A stretch of DNA of 64,000 nt, taken from NCBI GenBank assembly GCA_016197405.1, contig JACPVR010000035.1, positions 83,441 through 147,440 of the forward strand. Reading direction: 5' to 3'. Positions 17,422 through 25,577 of the stretch are shown in pieces (within the stretch, counting starts at the first letter, position 1; each line of letters opens with the position of its first letter). The position numbers and the translations under genes were made by a program. The DNA is from Mycobacterium sp. GTDB lineage: Bacteria > Actinomycetota > Actinomycetes > Mycobacteriales > Mycobacteriaceae. The notes under the pieces were generated by a model, which searched no databases, had not been told where the DNA came from, and worked only from the letters and a program-made list of their open reading frames with translations.

Positions 17422-18258
17422 ATGAACGCAGGCGGCACGCTTTCCCCGTCCGTCCCCGACCGGGTGGTCGGAACCGAAATCGAGGTCGAGATCACCGCGC
17501 CGACGACGCTGGAGTTCCAGATCGCGATCGCGCCGCACCCGAATACCATCGTTTTCGAGGCGCTTTCGTTCACGCTGAACGGACGGGCTATCGATCCGCT
17601 GGAGATAAGCAGCGCACACGGTAACCGCATCCACAAGTTCGACGCCGGGGTGGGACACCTGGTGGCGAACTACTCGGCGACGATCACCGGGCAAACCGAT
17701 CCCGCGCCCGTCACGGAGTCCGACCTGTCGACCTACCTGCGCCCGAGCCGCTATGCCGAGGCCGACAAGTTCTACGGTTTCGCCGGCACCGAATTCGGCG
17801 CGTTCGGCGATTCTGCGACCCTGCTGGAACGGGTATCGCTGTGGGTGGCCAACCGGCTCAGCTATGTCCCGGGTTCCAGCGATCCGACCGACGGCGCGGT
17901 GGACACCCTGCTTTCCGGCGCTGGAGTGTGTCGCGACTTCGTGCACCTGGTGGTCGCGGTGCTCCGAGCGGTGAACGTGCCGGCCCGAGCTGTCTCGGTC
18001 TACGCACCGGGGCTCTACCCGATGGATTTCCACGCGGTGGCCGAGGCGTTTGTGGACGGACAGTGGCGAGTCATCGACGGAACCCTGTTGGCGCCGCGTC
18101 AATCACTGGTCCGGATCGCCACCGGTCGCGATGCCGCTGATATCGCCTTCCTCGACAACCACAGGGGCACAATAGAACTCACGAAGCTCGTGGTGTCCGC
18201 GATTGTCGACGGAGAGTTGCCCCGGGACCAGGTCGACCAGTTGGTCTCCATCCGATGA
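17422..18258 (+). CDS. Transglutaminase-like protein
   Basis: A 278-aa protein of the bacterial transglutaminase-core family. Seen: an N-terminal beta-rich half (about residues 1-120), then the Cys-His-Asp triad in GAGVCRDFVHL (Cys), MDFHAVAEAFVDGQW (His) and RVIDGT (Asp). No signal peptide, so cytoplasmic. Such proteins act as thiol proteases or amidases; the substrate is unknown. The ATG at 17422 has AGGAGA four bases upstream and is preferred over GTG 17401, which overlaps the GH130 stop. It is the last gene of the carbohydrate operon. Confidence 0.8.
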   Translation: MNAGGTLSPSVPDRVVGTEIEVEITAPTTLEFQIAIAPHPNTIVFEALSFTLNGRAIDPLEISSAHGNRIHKFDAGVGHLVANYSATITGQTDPAPVTESDLSTYLRPSRYAEADKFYGFAGTEFGAFGDSATLLERVSLWVANRLSYVPGSSDPTDGAVDTLLSGAGVCRDFVHLVVAVLRAVNVPARAVSVYAPGLYPMDFHAVAEAFVDGQWRVIDGTLLAPRQSLVRIATGRDAADIAFLDNHRGTIELTKLVVSAIVDGELPRDQVDQLVSIR

Positions 18259-18356
18259 GCGGAATGACTCGTGAAACGACGGGATGTGGTGGAGGGTAGG
18301 GGTATGAGGTCGCGATTTGGACCCGCCCGGCACGTCTGCGCGCGGGTCGGCTGAGT

Positions 18357-19064
18357 GTGGGGCTCCAGGATCAATTGATCGCTGCGGTCGACGGACGGCG
18401 AGGAACCGAAGCCGCCGACCGGCTCTGCGCGGCCTGTGTGGAGCTGTTCGACATCGATGCGGCAGCCATCTCGCTGATCTTCGACGGCGCCAACAGTGCC
18501 ACGATGGGCGCGAGCGGCGCACAGGCCAAGACATATGACGAGCTGCAGTTCACCATGGGCGAGGGGCCGTGCCTGGAATCGGTTGCATCGCGTGCCCCCG
18601 TACTGGTCGCCGATCTGGCCGATCCCGCGGAAGAGCGTTGGCCGGCGTATCGGCCTGCCATGCTGGAACTGCGGGTGCGTGCCGTGTTCGCCATGCCGCT
18701 GCTGCTGGCCGGGGAATACGTGGGGGCTCTCGATCTGTTCCGGGCCCAACCGGGGGCCCTCGCCGACCAGCACCTGGCAGGCGCAGTCATGGCCGCCGAA
18801 CTGGCCGGAGTACCGCTACTGGACCTAGCCGACTCCGACCTTCAGGCCGCGGTCAGCGACCGCACCAGCAACGCCTGGGCCGAACTGAATGTACTGAGCC
18901 GGGCTGAGGTGAGTCAGGCGACTGGCATGCTGGTAGCGCAACTCGACATCGAACCCGCCGAAGCACTTGTGCGGCTGCGCGCTCACGCCTACGCCACTGG
19001 GCGCAGCGCCACCGATGTCGCGCGCGACATTCTCGATCTACGCCTGAGATTGGACGCCGACTGA
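18357..19064 (+). CDS. GAF-ANTAR regulator 1
   Basis: A 235-aa protein: an N-terminal GAF sensor domain (about residues 15-150; EGPCLESVA, ERWPAYRPAM, MPLLLAGEYVGALDLF) and a C-terminal ANTAR domain (about 172-230; EVSQATGMLVAQLDIEPAEA followed by LRAHAYATGRSATDVARDI). ANTAR domains bind paired hexaloop RNA hairpins and act as antiterminators. The ligand of the GAF domain is unknown. It lies 45 bp before a second GAF-ANTAR gene on the same strand. Confidence 0.9.
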   Translation: MGLQDQLIAAVDGRRGTEAADRLCAACVELFDIDAAAISLIFDGANSATMGASGAQAKTYDELQFTMGEGPCLESVASRAPVLVADLADPAEERWPAYRPAMLELRVRAVFAMPLLLAGEYVGALDLFRAQPGALADQHLAGAVMAAELAGVPLLDLADSDLQAAVSDRTSNAWAELNVLSRAEVSQATGMLVAQLDIEPAEALVRLRAHAYATGRSATDVARDILDLRLRLDAD

Positions 19065-19109
19065 TGCGGGCGACCCGACACGAGCACCGGAACCGCTAAG
19101 GAGATCACC

Positions 19110-19865
19110 GTGACCGAGACCCCGCGGGAGGCCCGCGTACTGGACGCGGTTGTGTCGCTGGTGGACAACCTCCTCGATGATTTCGACGTCGTCGACCTGA
19201 TGACCGATCTCACGGAGCGATGCGCCGAGCTGCTCGACGTGGCGGCCGCCGGACTACTGCTCGCCGATCCGATGCAACAACTGCGGCTGTTGGCGGCGAC
19301 ATCTGAGCAGGCGCGAGAACTCGACCTGTTCCAGCTGCAGGCCGACGAAGGTCCCTGTGTCGACTGCTACCGCTCGGGTCAGCCGGTGTCGGTGCCGGAT
19401 CTGAGGCTCACGCAGGACCGTTGGCCGCGGTTCGTGCCTGCCGCACTCGACGTCGGCTTCGTCTCGGTGCATGCAGTGCCGATGCGCGCTGCGGGCATCG
19501 TGTTGGGGGCGATGGGTCTGTTCGGTGACGAACACGCGACGTTCGACGAGGCCGATCAGCTGGTGGGCCAGACCCTCGCCCACATCGCGTCGGTGGCGAT
19601 TCTGCTGGAGCAGCCGGTGACGCCGGCCAAGGTGATGACGAATCTTCGTGCGGCGCTTGCCAATCGGGTGGTAGTCGAGCAAGCCAAGGGGTTCCTGCGG
19701 GGCGCACTGGGGGTATCGGTGGAGGATGCGTTCAGGCTCCTTCGGATCTACAGCCGCCTACACGGTGAACATCTGACCGACGTCGCCCGGACGTTGATGA
19801 CCGATCGGTACTCGCGCCCGGCCGTGCTTGCCGCCATGACCGAGCTGGCGAATCGGCCGCGCTGA
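19110..19865 (+). CDS. GAF-ANTAR regulator 2
   Basis: A 251-aa paralogue with the same architecture. Seen: GAF domain with LDVAAAGLLLADPMQQ, DEGPCVDCYRSGQPV and RWPRFVPAALDVGF; ANTAR with NRVVVEQAKGFLRGALGVSV and AFRLLRIYSRLHGEHLTDVA. The GTG start follows a strong AAGGAG site. Its stop coincides with the stop of the convergent third GAF-ANTAR gene, with no spacer. An RNA-binding antiterminator role is inferred from the family. Confidence 0.9.
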   Translation: MTETPREARVLDAVVSLVDNLLDDFDVVDLMTDLTERCAELLDVAAAGLLLADPMQQLRLLAATSEQARELDLFQLQADEGPCVDCYRSGQPVSVPDLRLTQDRWPRFVPAALDVGFVSVHAVPMRAAGIVLGAMGLFGDEHATFDEADQLVGQTLAHIASVAILLEQPVTPAKVMTNLRAALANRVVVEQAKGFLRGALGVSVEDAFRLLRIYSRLHGEHLTDVARTLMTDRYSRPAVLAAMTELANRPR

Positions 19866-20669
19866 TCAGCCGCTGTGCCGGGAGCGGGCGCGCCGCGCGG
19901 CCTCCTCGACGAGCTTGCCCGCGACGACGTTGAGCTTGGTCTGTTCGTTTTGGCTGAGTCGTGCCAGGTGCTCGAATGCCTCGGCGGCGCTGATGCCCGA
20001 GCGGCTGCGGATGATGCCGATCGCCTGGTCGATCACCGCCCGGCTCCTCAGGGCGGTTTGTAATTGCTGCGCGCGCTCTTGGGCTCGGTGCAGCACCTGC
20101 GCGTTGTAGACGGCCACGGCCGCGGAATCGGCGAACTCGGCCCCCAGTTCCACCGCGTGCCGGCCGAAGGCATCGCGATCCTGCGCGTAACAGCTGATCG
20201 CACCCACCACGAAGTCGTTGACCACCAGTGGTAACGCCAGCACCGAGTGCACGCCGAGTCGCGCCACCCGTCCGCTGAACTTCGGCCAACGCTGGTCACC
20301 ACCCAATGAGCCGCTCATCATCACCCGCCGGGTCTGCATGCAGCTCACGGCGGGTCCCTCGTCGAGTTCGTCGACCTGCATACCTTCGATGACACCGACG
20401 AAGTCGGCGGTTCCCTGCCGCACCACCCCTTCGGTCCGGTCAGCCGGGGGAACGAGAATCAGCCCGGCGCCCGTGGCACCCGGGACCGCGCGGACCGCGT
20501 AACCGGCGATTTCCTCGAGGCTCTCGCGCATTGTGCGACTCCCCGCCACGAGCGCGGCCACGCCGGCCAGACTGGTATGCAGTCCGATCCGGTCGGCATC
20601 GAGTCGGGCCGCCGAAACGTCGGGGTCTGGCGGCGCTGTGCGCCCAGGCTGGGCGTCGTACTCGGCCAT
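19866..20669 (-). CDS. GAF-ANTAR regulator 3
   Basis: A 267-aa protein on the opposite strand. Seen: GAF domain with PGATGAGLILVPPAD, DEGPAVSCMQTRRV and RWPKFSGRVARLGVHSVLALP; ANTAR with RAVIDQAIGIIRSRSGISAAE and AFEHLARLSQNEQTKLNVVAG. Stress-linked RNA-binding antiterminator by family. It lacks the EGPCL cysteine of paralogue 1 (here EGPAVSC, with the Cys displaced). It begins 47 bp before the end of the acyl-ligase gene on the same strand. Confidence 0.9.
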   Translation of the reverse strand: MAEYDAQPGRTAPPDPDVSAARLDADRIGLHTSLAGVAALVAGSRTMRESLEEIAGYAVRAVPGATGAGLILVPPADRTEGVVRQGTADFVGVIEGMQVDELDEGPAVSCMQTRRVMMSGSLGGDQRWPKFSGRVARLGVHSVLALPLVVNDFVVGAISCYAQDRDAFGRHAVELGAEFADSAAVAVYNAQVLHRAQERAQQLQTALRSRAVIDQAIGIIRSRSGISAAEAFEHLARLSQNEQTKLNVVAGKLVEEAARRARSRHSG

Positions 20670-20716
20670 GATGGGGGCTCAATCTACTCGCGTCTTCTTC
20701 AGCGCGGCCAGGGTTT

Positions 20717-22351
20717 TCAGGTGACCAGTGCCAGCGCATGGGCGCGCCGGAGCTTGCCGGACGGTGTCTTCGGGATGGCGCCTGGGGCCAGCACGACGAC
20801 ATTGCGGGGCCGCACATCGACCTCGGCGGCAACCTCATGGGCGACCTGGTGTTCGATACGGCGGACCTCGTCGTGGTCAGCGTGGGCATTCGATTCGACC
20901 GCGACTGCGAAACTCTCCCGCGACTGCCCGGCGTCGAGTCGCACCGCGACGGAGCAACCCGGCCGGACGCCGTCGACGCGGGCGGCGGCACGTTCGATAT
21001 CGGTGGGGTAGATGTTGCTGCCTGCCATGATGATGACGTCTTTGACGCGGCCGCACACCACCACTTCACCGGCTTCGGTCAGATAGCCCAGGTCGCCGGT
21101 GTCGTACCAGCCCCGTGCGTCCTGGGCTGCGACGAAGCCGGCGGTGGTGGTGTATCCGGGGCTCACGGGTTTGCCTCGGACCTGCAGGACGCCGACACCG
21201 CGAACGGGTAGCACCGCTTCGGTCTCGTCGACGACCTGAACTTGCAGTCCCGCCAACGGCTTGCCGAGACGGACCAGCCGACGCGTGCGGCCGCGGTGCG
21301 CAGGCACCGCTCGGCGGAGAACGGCCAGCAGATCGGAATCGACCTCGTCGATGAGCATTCCGCGGCCACATTCGGTGAAGGACACCGCGACGGTGGTCTC
21401 GGCCATCCCGTATGCGGGGACGATCGCGCCCGCCCGCAAACCGAAAGGCGCGCCCGCGTCGCAAAGGTCCTCGACATCGTCGGGATCGACCGGTTCAGCG
21501 CCGGACAGCGCCCACCGCAGTGACGACAGGTCGAACTCGCCGGGGGTGGCGTGTCGACGCAGCCGTTTGGCGAGCAGGTTGTAGGCAAAGTTGGGCGCCG
21601 CCGTCATGGTGCCCTGGTACTTGTCAATCAGCTTGACCCACAACAACGTATCCCGCAGGAAGTCCATCGGCGTGATCTTCACCAGCTCGGCACCGAAGTA
21701 CATCGGGACCGTCAGGAAACCTGTCATCCCCATATCGTGGAAACAGGGCAGCCAGCTGACGATGACGTCGGTGTCGACGTCGAAATGCGCGCCGACGAAC
21801 ATCGCATCGGCATTGGCGACAAGGTTGGCGTGCGTGATCTGGACGGCTTTCGGCGACCCGGTCGAGCCTGATGTCAGCTGCATCATCGCCAGATCGTCGT
21901 CGGCGGTGTTCACCGGTTCGATCGGCTCGTATTCGAGGAGGTCGCTGACGGTCGCGACGCGCAGGCCGAGTTGTTCGAGCAGCGGCGCAGCCGGCATGAA
22001 GGGCTCGGAGATGACCACCGCCCTGGCATCGATCATGTGCACGATCGCCGTGGTCTCGTCGGCCCAGCGTTGCAGGTCGGTGCGTGGTGTCGGTTGATGC
22101 AGCATCGTCAGGATGGCGCCGCGCATCCAGATGGCCTGCGCGGTCGGGGCGATCTCGACGGGTGCGCCGGCCAGGACGGCGACCGCATCGCCGGGTCCCA
22201 CGCCGACGGCGGCCAGCCCGCCTGCGATCCGGCGGGCTCGTTCGTGCACCTCCGCCCAGGTGTGCCGGGTCGGTGTATCGGGCTCGCCGGTGACCATTCC
22301 ACGCCCGCCGCGGCGTGCGCTGGCGAACATGGTTTCGGTGAAGCTGCTCAT
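20717..22351 (-). CDS. Fatty-acyl-AMP/CoA ligase (FadD family)
   Basis: A 544-aa adenylate-forming enzyme that activates a fatty acid with ATP. Seen: the phosphate loop MQLTSGSTGSPKAVQITHAN (A3), FHDMGMTGF, AYGMAETT (A5), WYDTGDLGYL (A7), GRVKDVIIMAGSNIYP (A8) and PKTPSGKLRR with the A10 Lys. FHDMGM and the GSNIYP hinge resemble FAAL-type ligases, which hand acyl-AMP to a carrier protein; whether CoA is used cannot be decided from sequence alone. The ATG at 22351 has AAGAGG upstream. No carrier or PKS gene is adjacent. Confidence 0.88.
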   Translation of the reverse strand: MSSFTETMFASARRGGRGMVTGEPDTPTRHTWAEVHERARRIAGGLAAVGVGPGDAVAVLAGAPVEIAPTAQAIWMRGAILTMLHQPTPRTDLQRWADETTAIVHMIDARAVVISEPFMPAAPLLEQLGLRVATVSDLLEYEPIEPVNTADDDLAMMQLTSGSTGSPKAVQITHANLVANADAMFVGAHFDVDTDVIVSWLPCFHDMGMTGFLTVPMYFGAELVKITPMDFLRDTLLWVKLIDKYQGTMTAAPNFAYNLLAKRLRRHATPGEFDLSSLRWALSGAEPVDPDDVEDLCDAGAPFGLRAGAIVPAYGMAETTVAVSFTECGRGMLIDEVDSDLLAVLRRAVPAHRGRTRRLVRLGKPLAGLQVQVVDETEAVLPVRGVGVLQVRGKPVSPGYTTTAGFVAAQDARGWYDTGDLGYLTEAGEVVVCGRVKDVIIMAGSNIYPTDIERAAARVDGVRPGCSVAVRLDAGQSRESFAVAVESNAHADHDEVRRIEHQVAHEVAAEVDVRPRNVVVLAPGAIPKTPSGKLRRAHALALVT

Positions 22352-22536
22352 CTGGACCTCTTGCCCGCACGTCAGCGGCGTGGCACAGCCTGAATAGGTC
22401 GGCCTACGTCGGGATGTCTGTCCCTTCGGCGGGGATGTCGGATCGCCGCCGTGACGTGGCCGGAGGGCTGGGACGTCAACCGCGGCCAACGTTACCGCGC
22501 CAACAGCGGGTTGGGCAGCCCGGCACGCGCTTTTGA

Positions 22537-23388
22537 TTACTCCGGGTCCGAACCGGTCGCGACCGGTCGGTCGGGCTGACTGGACCATTCCGACCACGAT
22601 CCGGGGTAGAGCGCCGCATCGAATCCGGCGATCGCCAGCGCGGCGATCTGGTGGGTCGCGGTCACGCCGGATCCGCAATAGACCGTGACCGGCCCATTAC
22701 CGGCTCCCAGGGCGTCGAATCGGGCTCGCAGATCATCCGCGTTGCGGAAAGTGCCATCGGCGGTGACGTTTTCGGCGGTGGGCGCGGACACCGCGCCGGG
22801 GATATGGCCGGCCCGAGCATCCAGTGGCTCCTCGTCACCGCGGTAGCGCGCCGCCGCGCGGGCGTCCAGAACCACCCCGGAATCATCCGATAGTGCTTGA
22901 ACGGCAACGGTATCGGCATCTACCGACGCCAAAGAGGTCAATGTGTCGATGGTCAGCGTGCCTGGCTCGGCGGTGATGTCACCGGTTTCGGTGGGCAGTC
23001 CGGCGCGCGTCCACGCCGACCAGCCGCCGTCGAGGATGAGAACATCGGAAAGACCGGCAGCGCGCAGCAACCACCAGGCGCGGGCAGCGGCCTGACCGTT
23101 CCAGTCGTCGTACACGACAACGGGCTCGCCGGGGCGCAGTCCCCAGCGCCGTGCGCTGCGCTGTAACGCCGACGGCGTAGGGAGTGGGTGGCGGCCGCGG
23201 CCTTGTACCGAGTGATCGGACAGTTCACTGTCGAGATCGACATAGATGGCGCCGGGCAGGTGGCCTTCCAGATATGCGGCCCGCCCGTCCGGGGCGGTCA
23301 CGGTCCACCGGACATCGAGTAGATGCACTGACTCCGATGAAAGGCGTTGGGCCAGTTGATCTACCGAGATCAGAACGGGGGCGGCCAT
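22537..23388 (-). CDS. Sulfurtransferase (tandem rhodanese, MST type)
   Basis: A 283-aa protein with two rhodanese domains. The N-terminal one carries HLLDVRW, HLPGAIYVDLDSEL and VVVYDDWN, with no active Cys (Asp-Asp-Trp-Asn there). The C-terminal one has LDARAAARYRG, AGHIPGAVSAP and the active loop YCGSGVTATH, whose CGSGVT type is found in 3-mercaptopyruvate sulfurtransferases rather than in thiosulfate enzymes. It transfers sulfane sulfur to cyanide or thiols. The ATG overlaps the stop of the thioesterase gene by one base (TGATG), so the two are translationally coupled. Confidence 0.92.
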   Translation of the reverse strand: MAAPVLISVDQLAQRLSSESVHLLDVRWTVTAPDGRAAYLEGHLPGAIYVDLDSELSDHSVQGRGRHPLPTPSALQRSARRWGLRPGEPVVVYDDWNGQAAARAWWLLRAAGLSDVLILDGGWSAWTRAGLPTETGDITAEPGTLTIDTLTSLASVDADTVAVQALSDDSGVVLDARAAARYRGDEEPLDARAGHIPGAVSAPTAENVTADGTFRNADDLRARFDALGAGNGPVTVYCGSGVTATHQIAALAIAGFDAALYPGSWSEWSSQPDRPVATGSDPE

Positions 23389-24236
23389 CAGCGCAGACCG
23401 ACGCGTCGGAGCGGGGTGAACGCATCGGCAGGCTGTGCCAGCGCCACGGCGATACTGCTTCCGATGGGACCGTGTCGGTCGAACAGGGTTGCCGCACCCG
23501 ACGCCACGCCGGCCTCGCTGTGATGTGACTGCGCCGCCAGCCCGATGTGGTCCCCGTCGGGGAGCCTGCTCAGCGATAAGGTGAAGTCGGCGTTGATATA
23601 ACGCAAACCAGCGGTGCCCCAGTGGGTCAGGGCACTGGTCACGTCCGCGGCCAGCGCCACCCGGATGAACGGCGTCATCTCCGCCCCCGCGATCAGTGGC
23701 CGGATGTTGCGCATCCAGGCAAACTTCGGTACCGGTCTGGGCTCCCATTCGGTGTGGGTGCCACCGAGGGTGCCACTTTCCCCGCCACTGCCGAAAGCCC
23801 AAAGTTGGAAAGGCATCTCGAGCCCGGGCCCAACTGGAACGTCGGGAACCGGCGGCATCGTCAGCGGCGCTGACCACACCTCGCCATCAGGCTGCTCGCT
23901 GCGGCGCAACAGGATCGCGCTGGCTCGGGACGCGACCTCGCCGCGTTGCATGATCTCGGCGTCGACGACCTTGATACGTTTGCCTTCGCGGCGCACGTGT
24001 GTGCGCACCTGCACCGGTTCCATGAAGGTGGGCCGCAAGAGGTCTACCGTCAGCCTGGCGGGTTGCAACTGGGTGTCGGTCACCTCGCGTTCGACGGCCC
24101 ATCCGAGCAGTCCGCCCACAACCTGGCCGTTGATGGTGGATCCCCAGGGTCCCTGTGCCATCGGTCCGGGAACGAAGTCGTCACCGTCGACGGTGAAGAA
24201 CGCCTCTGCGGCGTCGGTTGTGCTCACCACGGTCAC
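23388..24236 (-). CDS. Acyl-CoA thioesterase-like double hot-dog protein
   Basis: A 282-aa protein with two hot-dog halves. Seen: MAQGPWGSTINGQVVGGLLGW in which the GxxNGxxxGGLLxWA helix start is typical of TesB-like proteins, LRPTFMEPVQVRTHVRREGKR in the first half, and YINADFTLSLSRLPDGDHIGL followed by GVASGAATLFDRHGPIGSS in the second. The family hydrolyses or binds acyl-CoA. The start is GTG 24236. Coupled to the sulfurtransferase gene by a 1-bp overlap. Confidence 0.8.
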   Translation of the reverse strand: MTVVSTTDAAEAFFTVDGDDFVPGPMAQGPWGSTINGQVVGGLLGWAVEREVTDTQLQPARLTVDLLRPTFMEPVQVRTHVRREGKRIKVVDAEIMQRGEVASRASAILLRRSEQPDGEVWSAPLTMPPVPDVPVGPGLEMPFQLWAFGSGGESGTLGGTHTEWEPRPVPKFAWMRNIRPLIAGAEMTPFIRVALAADVTSALTHWGTAGLRYINADFTLSLSRLPDGDHIGLAAQSHHSEAGVASGAATLFDRHGPIGSSIAVALAQPADAFTPLRRVGLR

Positions 24237-24269
24237 GATAGGTGAGCTGCGTGCCGACCGCGCCGGGGG

Positions 24270-25010
24270 TTACGCGTGGGCACTGACGAATGCCTGGACC
24301 CGGGCCAGCGCTGCGGGCGGGATGGTGCCCTGGTTGCGGATGTCCCACAGCTGATCGGCGGTGACACCGAGCAGGGCGGCGATCACGGCGTCGGGCAGCG
24401 GTGACCGGGCGCAAGCGGCGTCGAGCCGTGCGCTGAGGCTGCCTGCGAGCAGCCCGAGCAGCTGGGTTCTGGTCTCTTCCAGTTCGGCCAGGTGCCGCAG
24501 CAGCGGACCGGCAGGGTCGGCGCCGGCATTGACCGCCACCCGCCAGGAGTTCGCTGCCAGCATCTCGGCCTTGACGCACTGCGCGACGACGCTGTCGATA
24601 TACGTTTCGTATTCGTTTGAGGATGGCGGAGGTAGCCGGGCGATCACCGATTTCAGGGCGTCGAGCTGGGCCTCGGCGTACCCCTCGAAGACGGTGGTGT
24701 CGCTGTTGCGGTCCACGACGACGGTGGTCGGGGCGGTGCGTCGACCCGGGGCCGGTTGGTTCGACAGCAGTTCGGCGACCTCGGCCTCCGGATCGTCTGT
24801 CAGCACCAGGCGGGCATAGGTTCCCGGCGGCAATCCAAGGCCGTTTTCCACCTTCTGAACTGTGCCTTTGTGCGCCTTGCGGACACCGCGCTCCAGATAA
24901 CTCAGCCCCATGATGCTGACGCCGGTCGCTTCGGCGAAATCCGCGAGGGACCAGTCTCTGGCCTCCCGCAGGGACCGGATCGCGGCGCCCGCTGACTCGC
25001 GGCTCACCAC
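24270..25010 (-). CDS. XRE-family transcriptional regulator (Rv0023-like)
   Basis: A 246-aa regulator. Seen: an N-terminal HTH (about residues 8-60) with LREARDWSLADFAEATGVS and GLSYLERGVRKAHKGTVQKV; a long C-terminal part, with AAGPLLR-type helices near 160 and GVTADQLWDIRNQGTIPPAAL resembling a second HTH. Content and neighbours match the Rv0023 position of the M. tuberculosis Rv0022c-Rv0028 locus, but here the gene faces away from whiB5. Starts with two adjacent GTG codons. A 21-bp motif from the intergenic region recurs inside this gene (24598-24618), suggesting autoregulation. Confidence 0.82.
   Translation of the reverse strand: MVSRESAGAAIRSLREARDWSLADFAEATGVSIMGLSYLERGVRKAHKGTVQKVENGLGLPPGTYARLVLTDDPEAEVAELLSNQPAPGRRTAPTTVVVDRNSDTTVFEGYAEAQLDALKSVIARLPPPSSNEYETYIDSVVAQCVKAEMLAANSWRVAVNAGADPAGPLLRHLAELEETRTQLLGLLAGSLSARLDAACARSPLPDAVIAALLGVTADQLWDIRNQGTIPPAALARVQAFVSAHA
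24598..24618. repeat. Operator-like repeat inside the XRE gene
   Basis: ATATACGTTT then CGTATTCGTTT. It is nearly the same as the motif at 25062-25083 in the XRE/whiB5 intergenic region (first ten and last seven bases identical, one extra base between). Inside the coding sequence it encodes NEYETYI. Two copies of so AT-rich a word in GC-rich DNA suggest a protein-binding site. Confidence 0.45.
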
Positions 25011-25061
25011 GTCACTTCCGGCATGGACGGATCGTACACAGCGAGGCCCTCCACCTCGGCA

Positions 25062-25083
25062 ATATACGTTTCTGCATTCGTTT
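25062..25083. promoter_or_regulatory. Operator-like motif between the XRE regulator and whiB5
   Basis: ATATACGTTT, CTGC, ATTCGTTT. A degenerate third copy (ATATACGCTTCCGTCAT) lies at 25106-25122, 44 bp away or about four helical turns, 26 bp before the whiB5 ATG. All copies point the same way. Likely binding sites for the XRE regulator or WhiB5, controlling the divergent promoters. Confidence 0.45.
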
Positions 25084-25148
25084 ACTTGTCAGGATCCGAC
25101 TGTGCATATACGCTTCCGTCATCACTTCGAGCGATGGGAGACGACGAC

Positions 25149-25565
25149 ATGCACCATCCCTGCGCAGCCAACCCCGACCTGTGGTTCGGCTACAACGATG
25201 ACCACGGCGGCGACGGCGCGGCCAAGGCGCGGGCCTACGAAACGGCCGCGATCGAGGCGCGCACGTTGTGCTTGCGCCGGTGCCCGCTGGCACAGCAGCG
25301 GCTGTGCGCTCAGCGCGCCGTCGAGCAGGGCGAGGAGTACGGCGTCTGGGCAGGCATCAAACTGCCGGGCGGCCAGTACCGCAAACGCGGTGAACTCGAA
25401 CACGCCCATGAGACCCTGCGCCGCATCGCCGCCGGCGAGATCAGTCCGCGACAGCTGCCCGAGAACGCCGCGCTGTTGGAGCGCCGGGAAGCCGACATCA
25501 TGCCCGTGGTCGCGACGGTGTTCCATCTGCCCGTCGCCCAGGTCGGGCCACGGTCGGCCGCCTGA
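25149..25565 (+). CDS. whiB5: WhiB5-like iron-sulfur transcription factor
   Basis: A 138-aa WhiB-family protein. Seen: four cysteines Cys5, Cys41, Cys45 and Cys53, giving C-x35-C-x3-C-x7-C, wider than the C-x2-C-x5-C of most WhiB proteins but matching the CLRRCPL arrangement of M. tuberculosis WhiB5; the turn GVWAGIKLPGG; then a long C-terminal extension. WhiB proteins bind a [4Fe-4S] cluster and the sigma factor SigA. The ATG at 25149 has GGGAG eight bases upstream; ATG 25134 is an in-frame alternative. It is followed 12 bp later by the NlpC/P60 gene, probably in one operon to 28924. Confidence 0.9.
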   Translation: MHHPCAANPDLWFGYNDDHGGDGAAKARAYETAAIEARTLCLRRCPLAQQRLCAQRAVEQGEEYGVWAGIKLPGGQYRKRGELEHAHETLRRIAAGEISPRQLPENAALLERREADIMPVVATVFHLPVAQVGPRSAA

Positions 25566-25577
25566 TCGCCGTTCGCC

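Noticed and set aside
22352..22536. Long N-terminal extension of the acyl-ligase frame up to 22678
   Set aside because: Extension lacks conserved sequence; the ATG at 22351 has a good ribosome site and gives the normal family start.
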